This document shows positions 1 to 8,834 of a stretch of 64,000 bases of DNA, piece after piece (the first letter of the stretch is position 1; each line of letters opens with the position of its first letter). Source of the stretch: Spirosoma validum (lineage in GTDB: Bacteria; Bacteroidota; Bacteroidia; Cytophagales; Spirosomataceae); contig NZ_JACXAA010000006.1 in assembly GCF_014699035.1 (NCBI RefSeq), positions 1 to 64,000 on the forward strand. Reading direction: 5' to 3'. Below the pieces are notes generated by a model that was not told the DNA's origin, did no database searches, and worked only from the letters and a program-made list of their open reading frames with translations. Both the position numbers and the translations under genes were made by a program.

Positions 1-411
1 CCGGCAGGTAGTGCAGCCACCAGTGGTGGTATAAGTTCGGTTTCTAGAATACCGGGTAGTATGGAGTTGTGGTGGATTGGTGCTAACGGATCAGTCCAAG
101 CCGCCTATTGGTATGATGGTAATCCGTGGAAACGATATGAATTGGCACCGGCAGGTAGTGCAGCCACCAGTGGTGGTATAAGTTCGGTTTCTAGAATACC
201 GGGTAGTATGGAGTTGTGGTGGATTGGTGCCAATGGGTCAATACAGGACGCCTACTGGTATGATGGTAATCCGTGGAAACGATACGAATTAGCCTCAGCA
301 GGTAGCGCGGCCACCAGTGGTGATATAAGTGCAGTCTCTAGAATACCGGGTAGTATGGAGTTGTGGTGGATTGGCCCTAATGGTCAAATTCGGGATGCCT
401 ATTGGTATAGT
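1..411 (+). repeat. 147-bp coding tandem repeat
   Basis: Two full units (61-207 and 208-354), the end of an earlier unit (1-60) and the start of a last one (355-411) are nearly identical in DNA as well as protein. Differences are mostly single bases in the linker and in the ANGS.Q segment. Near identity at the DNA level points to recent duplication or gene conversion between blades. Confidence 0.85.
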
Positions 412-414
412 TAA
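1..414 (+). CDS. C-terminal part of a Trp-rich repeat protein (DUF346/PLL-lectin-like beta-propeller)
   Basis: The reading frame is open from base 1, so the gene starts upstream of the window; only the last 137 codons are visible. The protein is a tandem array of 49-residue units. Each unit carries the pattern MELWWIG.NG, then AYWYDGNPWKRYELA, then a Gly/Ser linker ending SRIPGS. Trp-rich units of this kind, spaced at about 49 residues, resemble the DUF346 repeats of the seven-bladed PLL-type lectins (family knowledge, not searched). That makes a sugar-binding, probably secreted propeller likely. The last unit stops right after AYWYS, as expected when the final blade closes the ring. Moderately sure of the fold, not of the ligand. 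Confidence 0.6.
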   Translation, partial: PAGSAATSGGISSVSRIPGSMELWWIGANGSVQAAYWYDGNPWKRYELAPAGSAATSGGISSVSRIPGSMELWWIGANGSIQDAYWYDGNPWKRYELASAGSAATSGDISAVSRIPGSMELWWIGPNGQIRDAYWYS

Positions 415-540
415 ATCATCAGTACAAGGTATTTAAACTGTGATATAATGGTGAGATAATAATTTTTTCATAGTTAAAATATCTTGTATTAATACTGAAT
501 AATTTGTAATAATGGGTAACTATTTTGGTTGATAACAAAA

Positions 541-570
541 AACCAGCCTGACAGAATCGGGCTGGTTTTT
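541..570 (+). terminator. Rho-independent terminator of the repeat protein
   Basis: Perfect 8-bp stem AACCAGCC/GGCTGGTT with an 11-base loop and a short T-run, about 130 bp after the stop codon of the propeller gene. Confidence 0.75.
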
Positions 571-643
571 GCTTTATATACTTGTATTGTAAAGTGCAAA
601 GATACTGATTTAGTCCTACCAGCTAGATGATAAAAAAACGGGT

Positions 644-687
644 CGGGGGAACCACCCACCCGACCCAATGAACCGGGGGAACCACCC
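644..687. repeat. Two direct copies of a 14-bp hairpin-forming element
   Basis: CGGGGGAACCACCC occurs at 644-657 and 674-687. The first copy sits inside a stem GGGTCGGG...CCCGACCC and the second inside a similar but weaker stem. Function unknown. Confidence 0.6.
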
Positions 688-891
688 GCCCGGCTCTGAC
701 CAAACCAAGTAGCCAGTTAAGGCCGCTCGATTGAAGGGTAAAAATACAAACCTCATCATTCAGACTGTCAACTGACGAATAAATACTTTGCCTTATTGCG
801 TCAACCGTCAACCATTCCGTCAACCAATCAAAAAAATATGCACAACTAATTGATTATCAACACTATTTATGCTCCCTTCGGGAGCACTAAT

Positions 892-920
892 CCTGCCGCT
901 ACCTAGCAGCAGGCTTTTTT
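892..920 (+). terminator. Rho-independent terminator-like hairpin
   Basis: Stem CCTGCCGCTA/TAGCAGCAGG (one mismatch) with a two-base loop, followed by CTTTTTT. A smaller palindrome GCTCCCTTCGGGAGC lies just upstream at 871-885. No gene directly upstream needs this terminator. Confidence 0.6.
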
Positions 921-1000
921 ATTTTCGATGATAAGCATCTCAAAAATTGTTGCTACATCAAATTATCAAGAAATCACTATATTGCACGTAGTGCATACAA

Positions 1001-1034
1001 AAAACGCCGGTCTCAATATAAGTCCGGCGTTTTG
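1001..1034. terminator. AACGCCGG-stem hairpin, possibly bidirectional terminator
   Basis: Perfect 10-bp stem AAAACGCCGG/CCGGCGTTTT around a 14-base loop. The A-run before and the T-run after suit termination in either direction. Confidence 0.55.
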
Positions 1035-1161
1035 GCACTCTTTTCTTAACTTAAACGCTGTTAGGCGTCATACGAATGACGCATTTATTTCATTCGATGT
1101 TGCATGCTTAAGCCGTGCTTTTGTACGAGCGGTCAAATAAGCAAGCAAACGGTCAAGTTAG

Positions 1162-1190
1162 AAACGCCGGAGCCTATGGTTTCGGCGTTT
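1162..1190. terminator. Second AACGCCG-stem hairpin
   Basis: Stem AAACGCCG/CGGCGTTT with a 13-base loop. It shares its stem sequence with the hairpin at 1001-1034 and with the terminator at 19845-19882. Confidence 0.45.
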
Positions 1191-1245
1191 CTGTATATGC
1201 TAAAAAGGCTTAACTTTGGCAGTAAACACAATAGAACAATTTCTG

Positions 1246-1253
1246 TAGTTTTG
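1246..1253 (+). promoter_or_regulatory. Putative Bacteroidota -7 element upstream of fadD
   Basis: TAGTTTTG fits the Bacteroidota -7 consensus TAnnTTTG. No well-spaced -33 element (TTTG) is visible. It would give a 5' leader of about 155 bases for the acyl-CoA ligase. Confidence 0.35.
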
Positions 1254-1417
1254 TTGTACGTATCAATGATTCCAATTCGTTCTTTTGGCATATTTACCGA
1301 ACAGAAGGGATTGCCGATTAACTTTCCGTTGGCACAATTTTTTATGGGTCGATATTCTATCTGGCCTATTCAATAAATACGGCAACCTGTTTTTGCCCTA
1401 AACCTTGTATGCTCCTC

Positions 1418-3121
1418 ATGAATACGCAATCGACTATAAATGCATATCCCTGGCGCCGATTTTATCCCAAAGAGGTCCCGGAAGAAATTAACCCCGATGC
1501 TTATCCATCTTTAGCCGCTCTCCTGGAGGAAGGTTGTCAAAAGTTTAGTGATCGCCCGGCTTATGCCTGCATGGGAAAACAGATCACTTTCAGCGAACTG
1601 GATAAGCTCTCACAACAGTTTGCTTCGTTTTTACAAAATGAATTGAAGCTTCATAAAGGCGACCGACTCGCCATTCAGATGCCCAATACGTTGCAGTATC
1701 CGGTAGCCATGTTTGGTGCACTACGGGCGGGGCTAGTAGTTGTTAACACTAATCCGCTTTATACGCCCCGTGAGATGCAGCACCAGTTCAAGGATTCGGG
1801 GGCGAAGGCTATTGTCATTCTGGCCAACTTTGCGAGTCATCTGGAAAAAATCATTGACCGAACAGATATTCAGCACGTGATTGTTACCCAATTAGGCGAT
1901 CTGTTGGGTTTTCCCAAAAAGCAAATCGTTAATGCGGTTGTCAAATACGTTAAGAAGTTAGTGCCTGATTATAACCTACCCGATGCCATTTCATTCAATG
2001 ATGCGTTAAGTCGGGGTAGTAGTCAGCCGTTTCGGTCTGTTTCGATCAACAATACGGATTTGGCTTTTGTGCAGTATACGGGTGGCACAACCGGCATTTC
2101 GAAAGGAGCGATGCTAACCCATCGGAACATTATCTCCAATGTGGAAGCGCAACATGTCTGGCTGCGACCTGCGCATATTCCGGCTGGAGAAGGCGTTTTT
2201 GTTGCCGCCCTGCCACTCTACCATGTCTATGCCTTGACGACAAACGCGCTAGCAGCCTTGAAGGGGGGGTTTATGAATCTACTGATTACCAACCCGCGGG
2301 ATCTTAACGCGTTTATTGATGACCTGAAAAAATATACGATAACAGGATTTACCGGCGTCAATACGTTGTATAACGGTCTACTGAATCATCCCCGCATCGG
2401 TGAAGTAGATTTTAGCCATTTGAAAGTCACTTCAGCAGGTGGCATGGCCTTACAAACGTCTGTTGCAGAACGCTGGGCGAAGCTAACCGGAAATACACCC
2501 TGCGAAGGATACGGCTTAACCGAAACCTCACCTGTGCTCAGCTCAAATCCTGTAGACGGTACCGTACGGGTCGGAACCATTGGTCTTCCCTGGCCGAGCA
2601 CGGAGATGAAAATTATTCGGGACGACGGTACCGACGCCCCCATTGGCGAGGCAGGCGAAATTGTGGCGCGTGGGCCACAGGTATTTAAGGGGTATTACAA
2701 CCGACCCGAAGAAACAGCCAAGGCGATGCTGGGCGACTGGTTCAAAACTGGCGATGTCGGCGTAATGAATGAAGAGGGTTTCTTCAAAATCGTTGATCGG
2801 AAAAAAGACATGATTCTGGTCTCAGGATTCAATGTATATCCGAATGAAATCGAGGAAGTCGTATCGCAGTGCCCAGGTGTATCCGAAGTGGCTTGTATCG
2901 GCGTACCCGACGAAAAATCGACCGAAGTGGTTAAGATTTTTGTGGTCAAAAGAGATCCGGGTCTTACGGTAGAAACCATCAAAGCTTTTTGTCGTGAAAA
3001 CTTGACTCCTTACAAGGTTCCCCGAATTATTGAATTCCGTGATGAATTACCCAAGTCGAATGTTGGGAAAATTTTGCGCCGTCCGTTGCGCGACGAGGAA
3101 ATGGCGAAATTGAAAAAGTAG
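1418..3121 (+). CDS. fadD: Long-chain fatty acid--CoA ligase
   Basis: Activates fatty acids to acyl-CoA through an acyl-adenylate, feeding beta-oxidation or lipid synthesis. The ANL-family P-loop YTGGTTGISKGAMLTHRN is near residues 220-237, the GYGLTETSP motif near 365 and the hinge/ATP-binding DWFKTGDVG near 443. The C-terminal NVGKILRRPLRD holds the catalytic lysine. At about 567 residues it has the length of E. coli FadD. An ATG three codons upstream (1409) is also possible; I chose 1418 because MNTQSTINAYPW reads like the usual N-terminus. Monocistronic, ended by the hairpin at 3151-3211. Confidence 0.9.
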   Translation: MNTQSTINAYPWRRFYPKEVPEEINPDAYPSLAALLEEGCQKFSDRPAYACMGKQITFSELDKLSQQFASFLQNELKLHKGDRLAIQMPNTLQYPVAMFGALRAGLVVVNTNPLYTPREMQHQFKDSGAKAIVILANFASHLEKIIDRTDIQHVIVTQLGDLLGFPKKQIVNAVVKYVKKLVPDYNLPDAISFNDALSRGSSQPFRSVSINNTDLAFVQYTGGTTGISKGAMLTHRNIISNVEAQHVWLRPAHIPAGEGVFVAALPLYHVYALTTNALAALKGGFMNLLITNPRDLNAFIDDLKKYTITGFTGVNTLYNGLLNHPRIGEVDFSHLKVTSAGGMALQTSVAERWAKLTGNTPCEGYGLTETSPVLSSNPVDGTVRVGTIGLPWPSTEMKIIRDDGTDAPIGEAGEIVARGPQVFKGYYNRPEETAKAMLGDWFKTGDVGVMNEEGFFKIVDRKKDMILVSGFNVYPNEIEEVVSQCPGVSEVACIGVPDEKSTEVVKIFVVKRDPGLTVETIKAFCRENLTPYKVPRIIEFRDELPKSNVGKILRRPLRDEEMAKLKK

Positions 3122-3150
3122 CGGATATTTAGTCTCAAAATACTTGCTAT

Positions 3151-3211
3151 CAATCCCGCGCTAAAGGTTAACAGCCTGAGCAATTACCTCAGCACCTTCA
3201 GCGCGGGATTG
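3151..3211. terminator. Nested bidirectional terminator between fadD and the LytTR gene
   Basis: Perfect 12-bp outer stem CAATCCCGCGCT/AGCGCGGGATTG enclosing a second small stem CTGAG/CTCAG. It lies between two convergent genes and can serve both. Confidence 0.65.
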
Positions 3212-3219
3212 ATACGTAG

Positions 3220-3675
3220 TTACGCTACCACAACGATTGGTGCCGTTGGTTTTGCGTCGATATCCATCAGTTCCTGCTGAAACCCTCTCACTTGTTTGAT
3301 AAACCGACTGGCTTTCCGTCGGGAAACTTCGATCCGATCACCGTTGACAAGACTTACGCTCATCTGCTGCCGATCTGGATTAACGCTCTCTAAATACAGA
3401 AGATTTATAATACTTTTTTTATGAGGCCGGACAAAGACTCTCGGTGACAGACGACTCTCCATTTTTTTCAGAGTCAGCGAGACCATCAGCTGGCTCCCGT
3501 CAGAAAAGTGAAAAACCGTATAGTTCCCTTCCCCTTCCAGCCGAACAATGAGACGCATCGGCATTTTTTTCCGACATCCCCAGAAAGGAAGAGTTAAATC
3601 TGACATGGCAAATTGGTCAGCAATTTGCTCAAGATGTACATTGGTAAGCGGCCTAGCGAATAAAGGTGCTTTCAT
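3220..3675 (-). CDS. LytTR-domain DNA-binding protein
   Basis: Stand-alone LytTR regulator of 151 residues with no receiver domain. A LytTR-type all-beta DNA-binding domain covers about residues 42-132: MRLIVRLEGEGNYTVFHFSDG at the start, then the conserved FVRPHKKSIINLLYLESV and VNGDRIEVSRRKASRF. The N-terminal 40 residues have no recognised domain. Such short LytTR proteins are common in Cytophagales and are thought to act as transcription factors; the target is unknown. The 288-bp gap upstream, shared with divergent cysM, is AT-rich and could hold its operator. Confidence 0.8.
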   Translation of the reverse strand: MKAPLFARPLTNVHLEQIADQFAMSDLTLPFWGCRKKMPMRLIVRLEGEGNYTVFHFSDGSQLMVSLTLKKMESRLSPRVFVRPHKKSIINLLYLESVNPDRQQMSVSLVNGDRIEVSRRKASRFIKQVRGFQQELMDIDAKPTAPIVVVA

Positions 3676-3963
3676 GCTAATTCAAGAAATAAAGGTGTGA
3701 ATAAACGAAACGCCAAAACGCTTATTTTTTACAAAGCTCACGTTTAGGTTTCTCTAATGGCAAGTTTACACAAATTTCATAATCAAGCCATTAGCTTTCA
3801 TAAAAAAATATTACATGAAATCTATATACTTTGTTCATATACAAAAAAAGGAGCGTTCAAATCCGACAAACAGCGGCCTGATTTTATCCGATACGTGTAG
3901 CTTACGAACTTATTATCTTGCTTTAACCTTGATTATCACAAAGAACAAGTTTCATTAATCAGC

Positions 3964-4836
3964 ATGGCAACCTTGCTTGATTTGGTCGGGAATACTCCAT
4001 TAGTTGAACTGAACCGACTAAATCCCAATCCTAACGTTACGTTATACGGTAAACTCGAAGGTAATAATCCGGGAGGCAGTGTAAAAGACCGAGCCGCCGT
4101 CAGTATGATTCAGGGCGCGATTGCCCGGAACGAATTACAACCAGGCATGACGCTCATCGAAGCTACCAGTGGTAACACCGGTATTGCACTGGCCATGATT
4201 GCCCGGCTCTACGACATTCCCATCGAGTTGGTAATGCCCCAAAACTCTACGCGTGAGCGCGTCCTGACGATGGAAGCTTTCGGCGCAAAAGTGATTCTAA
4301 CCGAAACCATCGAAAGCGCCCGCGATTATGCGGATGAGCAAGTTCAGAAAGGGGGTTATCTAATGCTCAATCAATTCGCCAACCCTGACAATTATCTGTC
4401 GCATTACCGGACTACTGGACCCGAAATTTGGCGAGATACGTCGGAAAGTATTACGCACTTTGTTTCGTCGATGGGTACAACGGGCACCATCATGGGTACT
4501 TCCCGGTATCTGAAAGAGCAGAACCCCGACATACAGATCATAGGCTGCCAGCCTACAGATGGTTCGTCGATTCCGGGAATTCGAAAGTGGCCGGTAGAAT
4601 ATTTACCAAAAATCTTCGATCCTCAACGCGTTGACCGGGTCATGGAAGTTTCGGCTGATGAAGCAACAGTCATGACACGCAAACTGGCGAATATCGAAGG
4701 GGTTTTCGCCGGTATGAGCAGTGGTGGATCCGTTCATGCTGCCGTTCAGTTAGCGAAAGAACTGGAGTCAGGCGTCATCGTTTGCATCATTTGCGATCGC
4801 GGAGATCGGTATCTGTCCTCAGATTTATTTGGCTGA
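3964..4836 (+). CDS. cysM: Cysteine synthase, CysM type
   Basis: PLP enzyme that makes cysteine from O-acetylserine and sulfide (or thiosulfate in CysM). The PLP lysine is K41 in GGSVKDRAA. TSGNTGIALAM near residue 70 binds the substrate carboxylate and phosphate, and GMSSGG lies near 257. KLEGNNPGGSVKDRA, the SIPGIRKWPVEYLPKIF segment and the CDRGDRYLS ending match E. coli CysM better than CysK. At 290 residues it is slightly shorter than the E. coli enzyme and stops right after the DLFG tail. It is divergent from the LytTR gene. A second enzyme of this fold, cystathionine beta-synthase, lies at 30303-31694. Confidence 0.93.
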   Translation: MATLLDLVGNTPLVELNRLNPNPNVTLYGKLEGNNPGGSVKDRAAVSMIQGAIARNELQPGMTLIEATSGNTGIALAMIARLYDIPIELVMPQNSTRERVLTMEAFGAKVILTETIESARDYADEQVQKGGYLMLNQFANPDNYLSHYRTTGPEIWRDTSESITHFVSSMGTTGTIMGTSRYLKEQNPDIQIIGCQPTDGSSIPGIRKWPVEYLPKIFDPQRVDRVMEVSADEATVMTRKLANIEGVFAGMSSGGSVHAAVQLAKELESGVIVCIICDRGDRYLSSDLFG

Positions 4837-4929
4837 TTACCGAATTGTCGGATCAGTTTAGCTGGCTTATAGAATCTTTTTCCAGCGCACGCCCATTCCA
4901 AGGATTGGTGCTACGTTATCTTTGTGCTT

Positions 4930-5979
4930 ATGTATAAGCGAATTATTCTGCCCATTCTGTTCCGTTTCGATGCTGAGACGATTCACCATACGGTTACCTC
5001 TTTGCTAAAATTTGCCTTATCGATTCCTGGCCTATCAGCTCTTTGCCGGAAGCTGTACGTATTGGAAGACCCGCGATTAACTCGTACCGTATTTGGATTA
5101 ACGTTCCCGAATCCAGTGGGTATGGCTGCCGGGTTTGATAAAAATGCCGAGCTGGTTAGTGAGTTGAGTGATTTAGGATTTGGTTTCGTTGAAATTGGTA
5201 CGGTAACGCCAAGGCCGCAGTCCGGTAACCCCCGCCCCCGTTTGTTCCGTTTAAAAGCAGATTTAGGGTTGATTAACCGAATGGGCTTTAACAACAAAGG
5301 AGCAGGTCCGGCAGCCGGACGACTTCGGTCTTTTGCTCAGAATCGCAGTAACCGGCCAGTAATCGTTGGCGGCAATATTGGTAAAAACAAAGATACGCCG
5401 AACGAAAACGCGCTTAGTGATTACCTGACCAGCTTTCGCGAGTTGTTCGATACGGTTGATTATTTCGTTGTCAATGTCAGTTCGCCCAATACGCCCGGCC
5501 TACGCGATTTGCAGGAGCGTGAGCCCTTAACAAAGCTTCTAACGGCTCTCCAGCAGGAAAATCGCCAGCGCCCTGTACCGAAACCCATTGTCCTTAAAAT
5601 TGCCCCTGACTTGACAGATGGTCAATTAGACGACATTATTGCCATTGTAGCTGATACAAGCATTTCAGGAGTAATTGCCACCAACACAACCATCAGTCGC
5701 GATCAATTGACAACGGACCAGGCTCTGGTCAATCAACTAGGTGCGGGCGGTGTCAGCGGCTTTCCACTGCGAAATCGGTCGACTGAAGTGATTCGCTATT
5801 TGCACCAAAAATCGGGGGGCTCATTCCCAATTATTGGAGTAGGTGGCATTTTTTCGGCAGAAGATGCTCAAGAGAAATTGAATGCCGGAGCCAGCTTGAT
5901 CCAGGTGTATACCAGCTTTATTTATGAAGGCCCGGGTCTAGCCAAAAAAATTAATCGTGGCCTGCTGAAATCCATCTAA
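4930..5979 (+). CDS. pyrD: Dihydroorotate dehydrogenase (quinone), class 2
   Basis: Fourth step of pyrimidine synthesis; oxidises dihydroorotate to orotate with FMN and passes electrons to membrane quinone. About 349 residues with the class 2 N-terminal helical extension ([19 protein letters not shown]) that docks to the membrane. Recognisable segments are [11 protein letters not shown], the [18 protein letters not shown] strand, NRMGFNN, the catalytic-serine loop [14 protein letters not shown] near residue 184, and the FMN phosphate site [11 protein letters not shown] near 300. An alternative ATG lies two codons upstream (4924). It follows cysM by about 90 bp on the same strand. Confidence 0.95.
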   Translation: MYKRIILPILFRFDAETIHHTVTSLLKFALSIPGLSALCRKLYVLEDPRLTRTVFGLTFPNPVGMAAGFDKNAELVSELSDLGFGFVEIGTVTPRPQSGNPRPRLFRLKADLGLINRMGFNNKGAGPAAGRLRSFAQNRSNRPVIVGGNIGKNKDTPNENALSDYLTSFRELFDTVDYFVVNVSSPNTPGLRDLQEREPLTKLLTALQQENRQRPVPKPIVLKIAPDLTDGQLDDIIAIVADTSISGVIATNTTISRDQLTTDQALVNQLGAGGVSGFPLRNRSTEVIRYLHQKSGGSFPIIGVGGIFSAEDAQEKLNAGASLIQVYTSFIYEGPGLAKKINRGLLKSI

Positions 5980-6020
5980 AACCGTATAATCAGAAAAGCC
6001 TGCGATTGGTGACTTTAGTT

Positions 6021-6028
6021 TACATTTG
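6021..6028 (+). promoter_or_regulatory. Putative -7 element in a palindrome upstream of ftsK
   Basis: TACATTTG fits TAnnTTTG and lies inside the inverted repeat TTTACATTtgtgAAATGTAAA. The palindrome could be a protein-binding site over the promoter. No good -33 element is visible. Confidence 0.3.
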
Positions 6029-6108
6029 TGAAATGTAAAATCAAATCCTCGTGGTTTTTCGTTAAAAAAGAAGCAAATTTACTTGCCGCTAAGCACCACC
6101 ACTAACGC

Positions 6109-8685
6109 ATGGCACAGCCGACGACATCTCCACGCCAAAATACTATCCGACGCCCTGTCGAACGTAACGAACCCCGCCCTCGCATAACCACTGGCCCTTC
6201 TGGCAGCAAACCCCGACAACCTTCCTTTAACTGGGGCTCTGCACTTGACCGTTGGCTCACCGATCAGCGTTCAACCCTGACACTAGGCGTTCTGCTTATG
6301 GGTCTGGGCCTCGGATTACTGGTGGCGTTTGTCTCTTATCTGTTAAATGGTCCAGCCGATCAGAGCGTTGTAGGAGCTGCTTTTACTGAACCCCTGGCAG
6401 AATCAGCTACAGAGACTCGGAACTGGGTTGGTCTAGTCGGAGCATACGTAGCGCATGTTTTTGTTTTCCGCTGGTTTGGCGTAGGAGCATTAGCTATACC
6501 GATTATTGTTTTTCTGGCAGGCTTCAAGCTTACTTTCGGCCATGAGATTTTACCGTTGGGTCGAACAACGGCAGCCCTGCTTTTTATGGCGGTCTGGTCT
6601 AGCCTCATGCTGGGCTACGTTGTACTCGTTTCAAAATCGGCCGAGACAGCGAGTGTCTGGTGTGGCGGTGTTGGCTATGAGATGAACGTAGCGCTCTATG
6701 GCTTATTCGGTTGGGGAAATCTGGCCTTTATATGCTTTTTGCTGTTCTTTTTCCTGGTCTATTTCATCGACGTGCGGAATCTTAAAATGCCTGATTTCTC
6801 CCGTCCCAGCCTGCCAAAATCCCGGACACGTAACGAAAATGCATTACAGACCTACGAAGAGAGCGAGCTTGAGTTAGAGCAGGATGAAGAAGATGAGCCA
6901 GATCTATCGAATAAACCCGAAGCTGAACACGCTCAGAACAACCACGAAATAGAGCCGATCAGTAATCTGGCTGATGATCATGTCTCCACTGCTCCTGAGA
7001 AAACCGCTTCGCCTGATGTAATTGCGCAAACAACGGGGGTTACGTTGACGATTAAAAATCGGGAGGCAGTAGCTGATGATTTACCCGAAGAAGAGCTTAG
7101 CGCAACACCTGCCCCCACATTTGAACCTGACCCCTTCGAAGATGATGACCTGGTAGCCGTTCATGGTTTATACGACCCAACCCTTGATCTGCCGCAGTAT
7201 CAGTATCCAACCAACGAGTTACTGACCGATTATCAGAACAGCCGGAAAGCGAATGTTTCTGACGACGAGCTAACGGCGAATAAAGAACGTATCGAAAATA
7301 CGTTACGTAACTTCGGCATTGAAATTGACTCCATCCAGGCATCTATTGGTCCTACTGTTACGTTGTACGAGATCGTACCGGCTAAAGGAGTGCGAATTTC
7401 CAAAATCAAGAGTCTGGAAGATGATATTGCCCTGAGTTTGTCAGCGCTGGGCATACGGATCATTGCTCCTATGCCCGGTATGGGAACCATTGGTATCGAG
7501 GTACCTAACAAAAACCGCGAAATGGTTTCGATGCGCTCGGTCATCACAAGCGACGTCTTTAACAACAGCAAGTTCGATTTACCCGTTGTACTGGGCAAAA
7601 CTATATCGAACGAAATATACGTAGCAGACCTGGCCAAAATGCCTCACTTGCTCATGGCGGGTGCTACAGGTCAGGGGAAATCGGTCGGGTTGAACGTATT
7701 ACTTACATCACTGATCTATAAAAAACACCCGTCGCAACTCAAACTGGTACTGGTTGATCCCAAGAAGGTTGAACTTACTCTGTTTAATAAGCTGGAACGG
7801 CATTTCCTGGCCAAACTACCCGATTCGGAGGAACCTATTATTACCGATACGAAGAAGGTTGTGAATACCCTGAATTCGCTGTGTATTGAGATGGACAATC
7901 GCTACAACCTGCTTAAAGATGGAGGCTGTCGGAACCTGAAAGAATACAACGCGAAATTTGTAAAACGTCGGCTTAACCCAGAAAAAGGACACCGCTTTCT
8001 GCCGTATATCGTCCTGATCATCGATGAATTAGCCGATCTGATGATGACTGCCGGAAAAGAAGTTGAACAACCTATCGCTCGTCTTGCCCAGTTAGCGCGG
8101 GCTATTGGTATTCACCTCGTTGTTGCTACGCAGCGACCTTCCGTGAACGTCATTACGGGACTTATTAAGGCTAACTTCCCGGCGCGATTATCCTTTAAAG
8201 TGACTTCAAAAATCGATTCCCGGACTATTTTAGATACCGGCGGAGCTGAACAACTGGTTGGTCAGGGTGATATGCTGCTGTCGTCTAATTCTGATATCAT
8301 CCGTCTCCAGTGTCCTTTTGTTGACACAAATGAAATTGAAGAGATTTGCGAGTTCGTGGGCAACCAGCGTGGTTACGATGATGCTTACGTTCTCCCTGAG
8401 TTTGTTGGCGATGATGGCGGACAGAATGACGATAAAGATGTAGACCTTGCCAACCGCGATCCTATGTTCGATGAAGCGGCCCGGCTTATTGTTATTCATC
8501 AACAGGGTAGTACGTCGTTGATTCAGCGAAAGCTTAAACTAGGCTATAACCGCGCTGGTCGTTTGGTCGATCAGTTGGAAGCAGCAAAAATTGTCGGCCC
8601 GTTTGAAGGTAGTAAAGCCCGCGACGTATTGGTACTGGATTTACAAACGCTGGAAGAGATGCTTAAGCGGCTAAAAGGCGAATAA
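6109..8685 (+). CDS. ftsK: DNA translocase FtsK/SpoIIIE
   Basis: Septum-located hexameric motor that moves chromosome termini and activates XerCD recombination. 858 residues: a basic N-terminus, about four membrane segments between residues 55 and 225, an acidic Glu/Asp-rich linker (about 235-370), then the motor. Walker A is GATGQGKSVG near 518 and Walker B VLIIDELADLM near 633, followed by ATQRPSVNVITGLIKANFP. The C-terminal winged-helix gamma domain (about 785-850, LIVIHQQGSTSLIQRKLKLGYNRA) would read the polar KOPS motif. Linker length is within the range of Bacteroidota homologues. Followed by the lolA-like gene 150 bp downstream. Confidence 0.95.
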   Translation: MAQPTTSPRQNTIRRPVERNEPRPRITTGPSGSKPRQPSFNWGSALDRWLTDQRSTLTLGVLLMGLGLGLLVAFVSYLLNGPADQSVVGAAFTEPLAESATETRNWVGLVGAYVAHVFVFRWFGVGALAIPIIVFLAGFKLTFGHEILPLGRTTAALLFMAVWSSLMLGYVVLVSKSAETASVWCGGVGYEMNVALYGLFGWGNLAFICFLLFFFLVYFIDVRNLKMPDFSRPSLPKSRTRNENALQTYEESELELEQDEEDEPDLSNKPEAEHAQNNHEIEPISNLADDHVSTAPEKTASPDVIAQTTGVTLTIKNREAVADDLPEEELSATPAPTFEPDPFEDDDLVAVHGLYDPTLDLPQYQYPTNELLTDYQNSRKANVSDDELTANKERIENTLRNFGIEIDSIQASIGPTVTLYEIVPAKGVRISKIKSLEDDIALSLSALGIRIIAPMPGMGTIGIEVPNKNREMVSMRSVITSDVFNNSKFDLPVVLGKTISNEIYVADLAKMPHLLMAGATGQGKSVGLNVLLTSLIYKKHPSQLKLVLVDPKKVELTLFNKLERHFLAKLPDSEEPIITDTKKVVNTLNSLCIEMDNRYNLLKDGGCRNLKEYNAKFVKRRLNPEKGHRFLPYIVLIIDELADLMMTAGKEVEQPIARLAQLARAIGIHLVVATQRPSVNVITGLIKANFPARLSFKVTSKIDSRTILDTGGAEQLVGQGDMLLSSNSDIIRLQCPFVDTNEIEEICEFVGNQRGYDDAYVLPEFVGDDGGQNDDKDVDLANRDPMFDEAARLIVIHQQGSTSLIQRKLKLGYNRAGRLVDQLEAAKIVGPFEGSKARDVLVLDLQTLEEMLKRLKGE

Positions 8686-8834
8686 ATACGCCTATTCTGA
8701 TGGCTATCTGAAAACCACGGCGACGGGTTATCGACTTAGTTTCGTTAAACTTTTCTATTAATTTCTGGTCTCTACTACCAGACGATTCGCTGAAGTGACT
8801 CACACTCCCGCATTTACGAGTAACACCTATAAAA

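Larger units (their letters stand above)
415..1408. other. Gene-poor, hairpin-rich intergenic region
   Basis: About 1 kb without a convincing coding region. Open frames here are short and run through hairpins. It holds at least five stem-loops (541-570, 644-665, 892-913, 1001-1034, 1162-1190), a short palindrome at 871-885, a pair of direct repeats, three copies of GTCAACC at about 796-827, and -7-like motifs at 1211-1218 and 1246-1253. No tRNA-like fold was seen. It could hide one or more small RNAs or be the remains of lost genes. Confidence 0.6.

Noticed and set aside
1-411. CRISPR-like array
   Set aside because: The 147-bp units are in-frame coding repeats with no spacers.
623-823. 66-codon minus-strand frame in the first intergenic region
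   Set aside because: It runs through the direct-repeat hairpins at 644-687, has low-complexity composition and no family look.
928-1376. Two overlapping plus-strand frames of 70 and 90 codons
   Set aside because: They cross the AACGCCGG hairpins and lack any recognisable pattern; more likely chance frames in a noncoding stretch.
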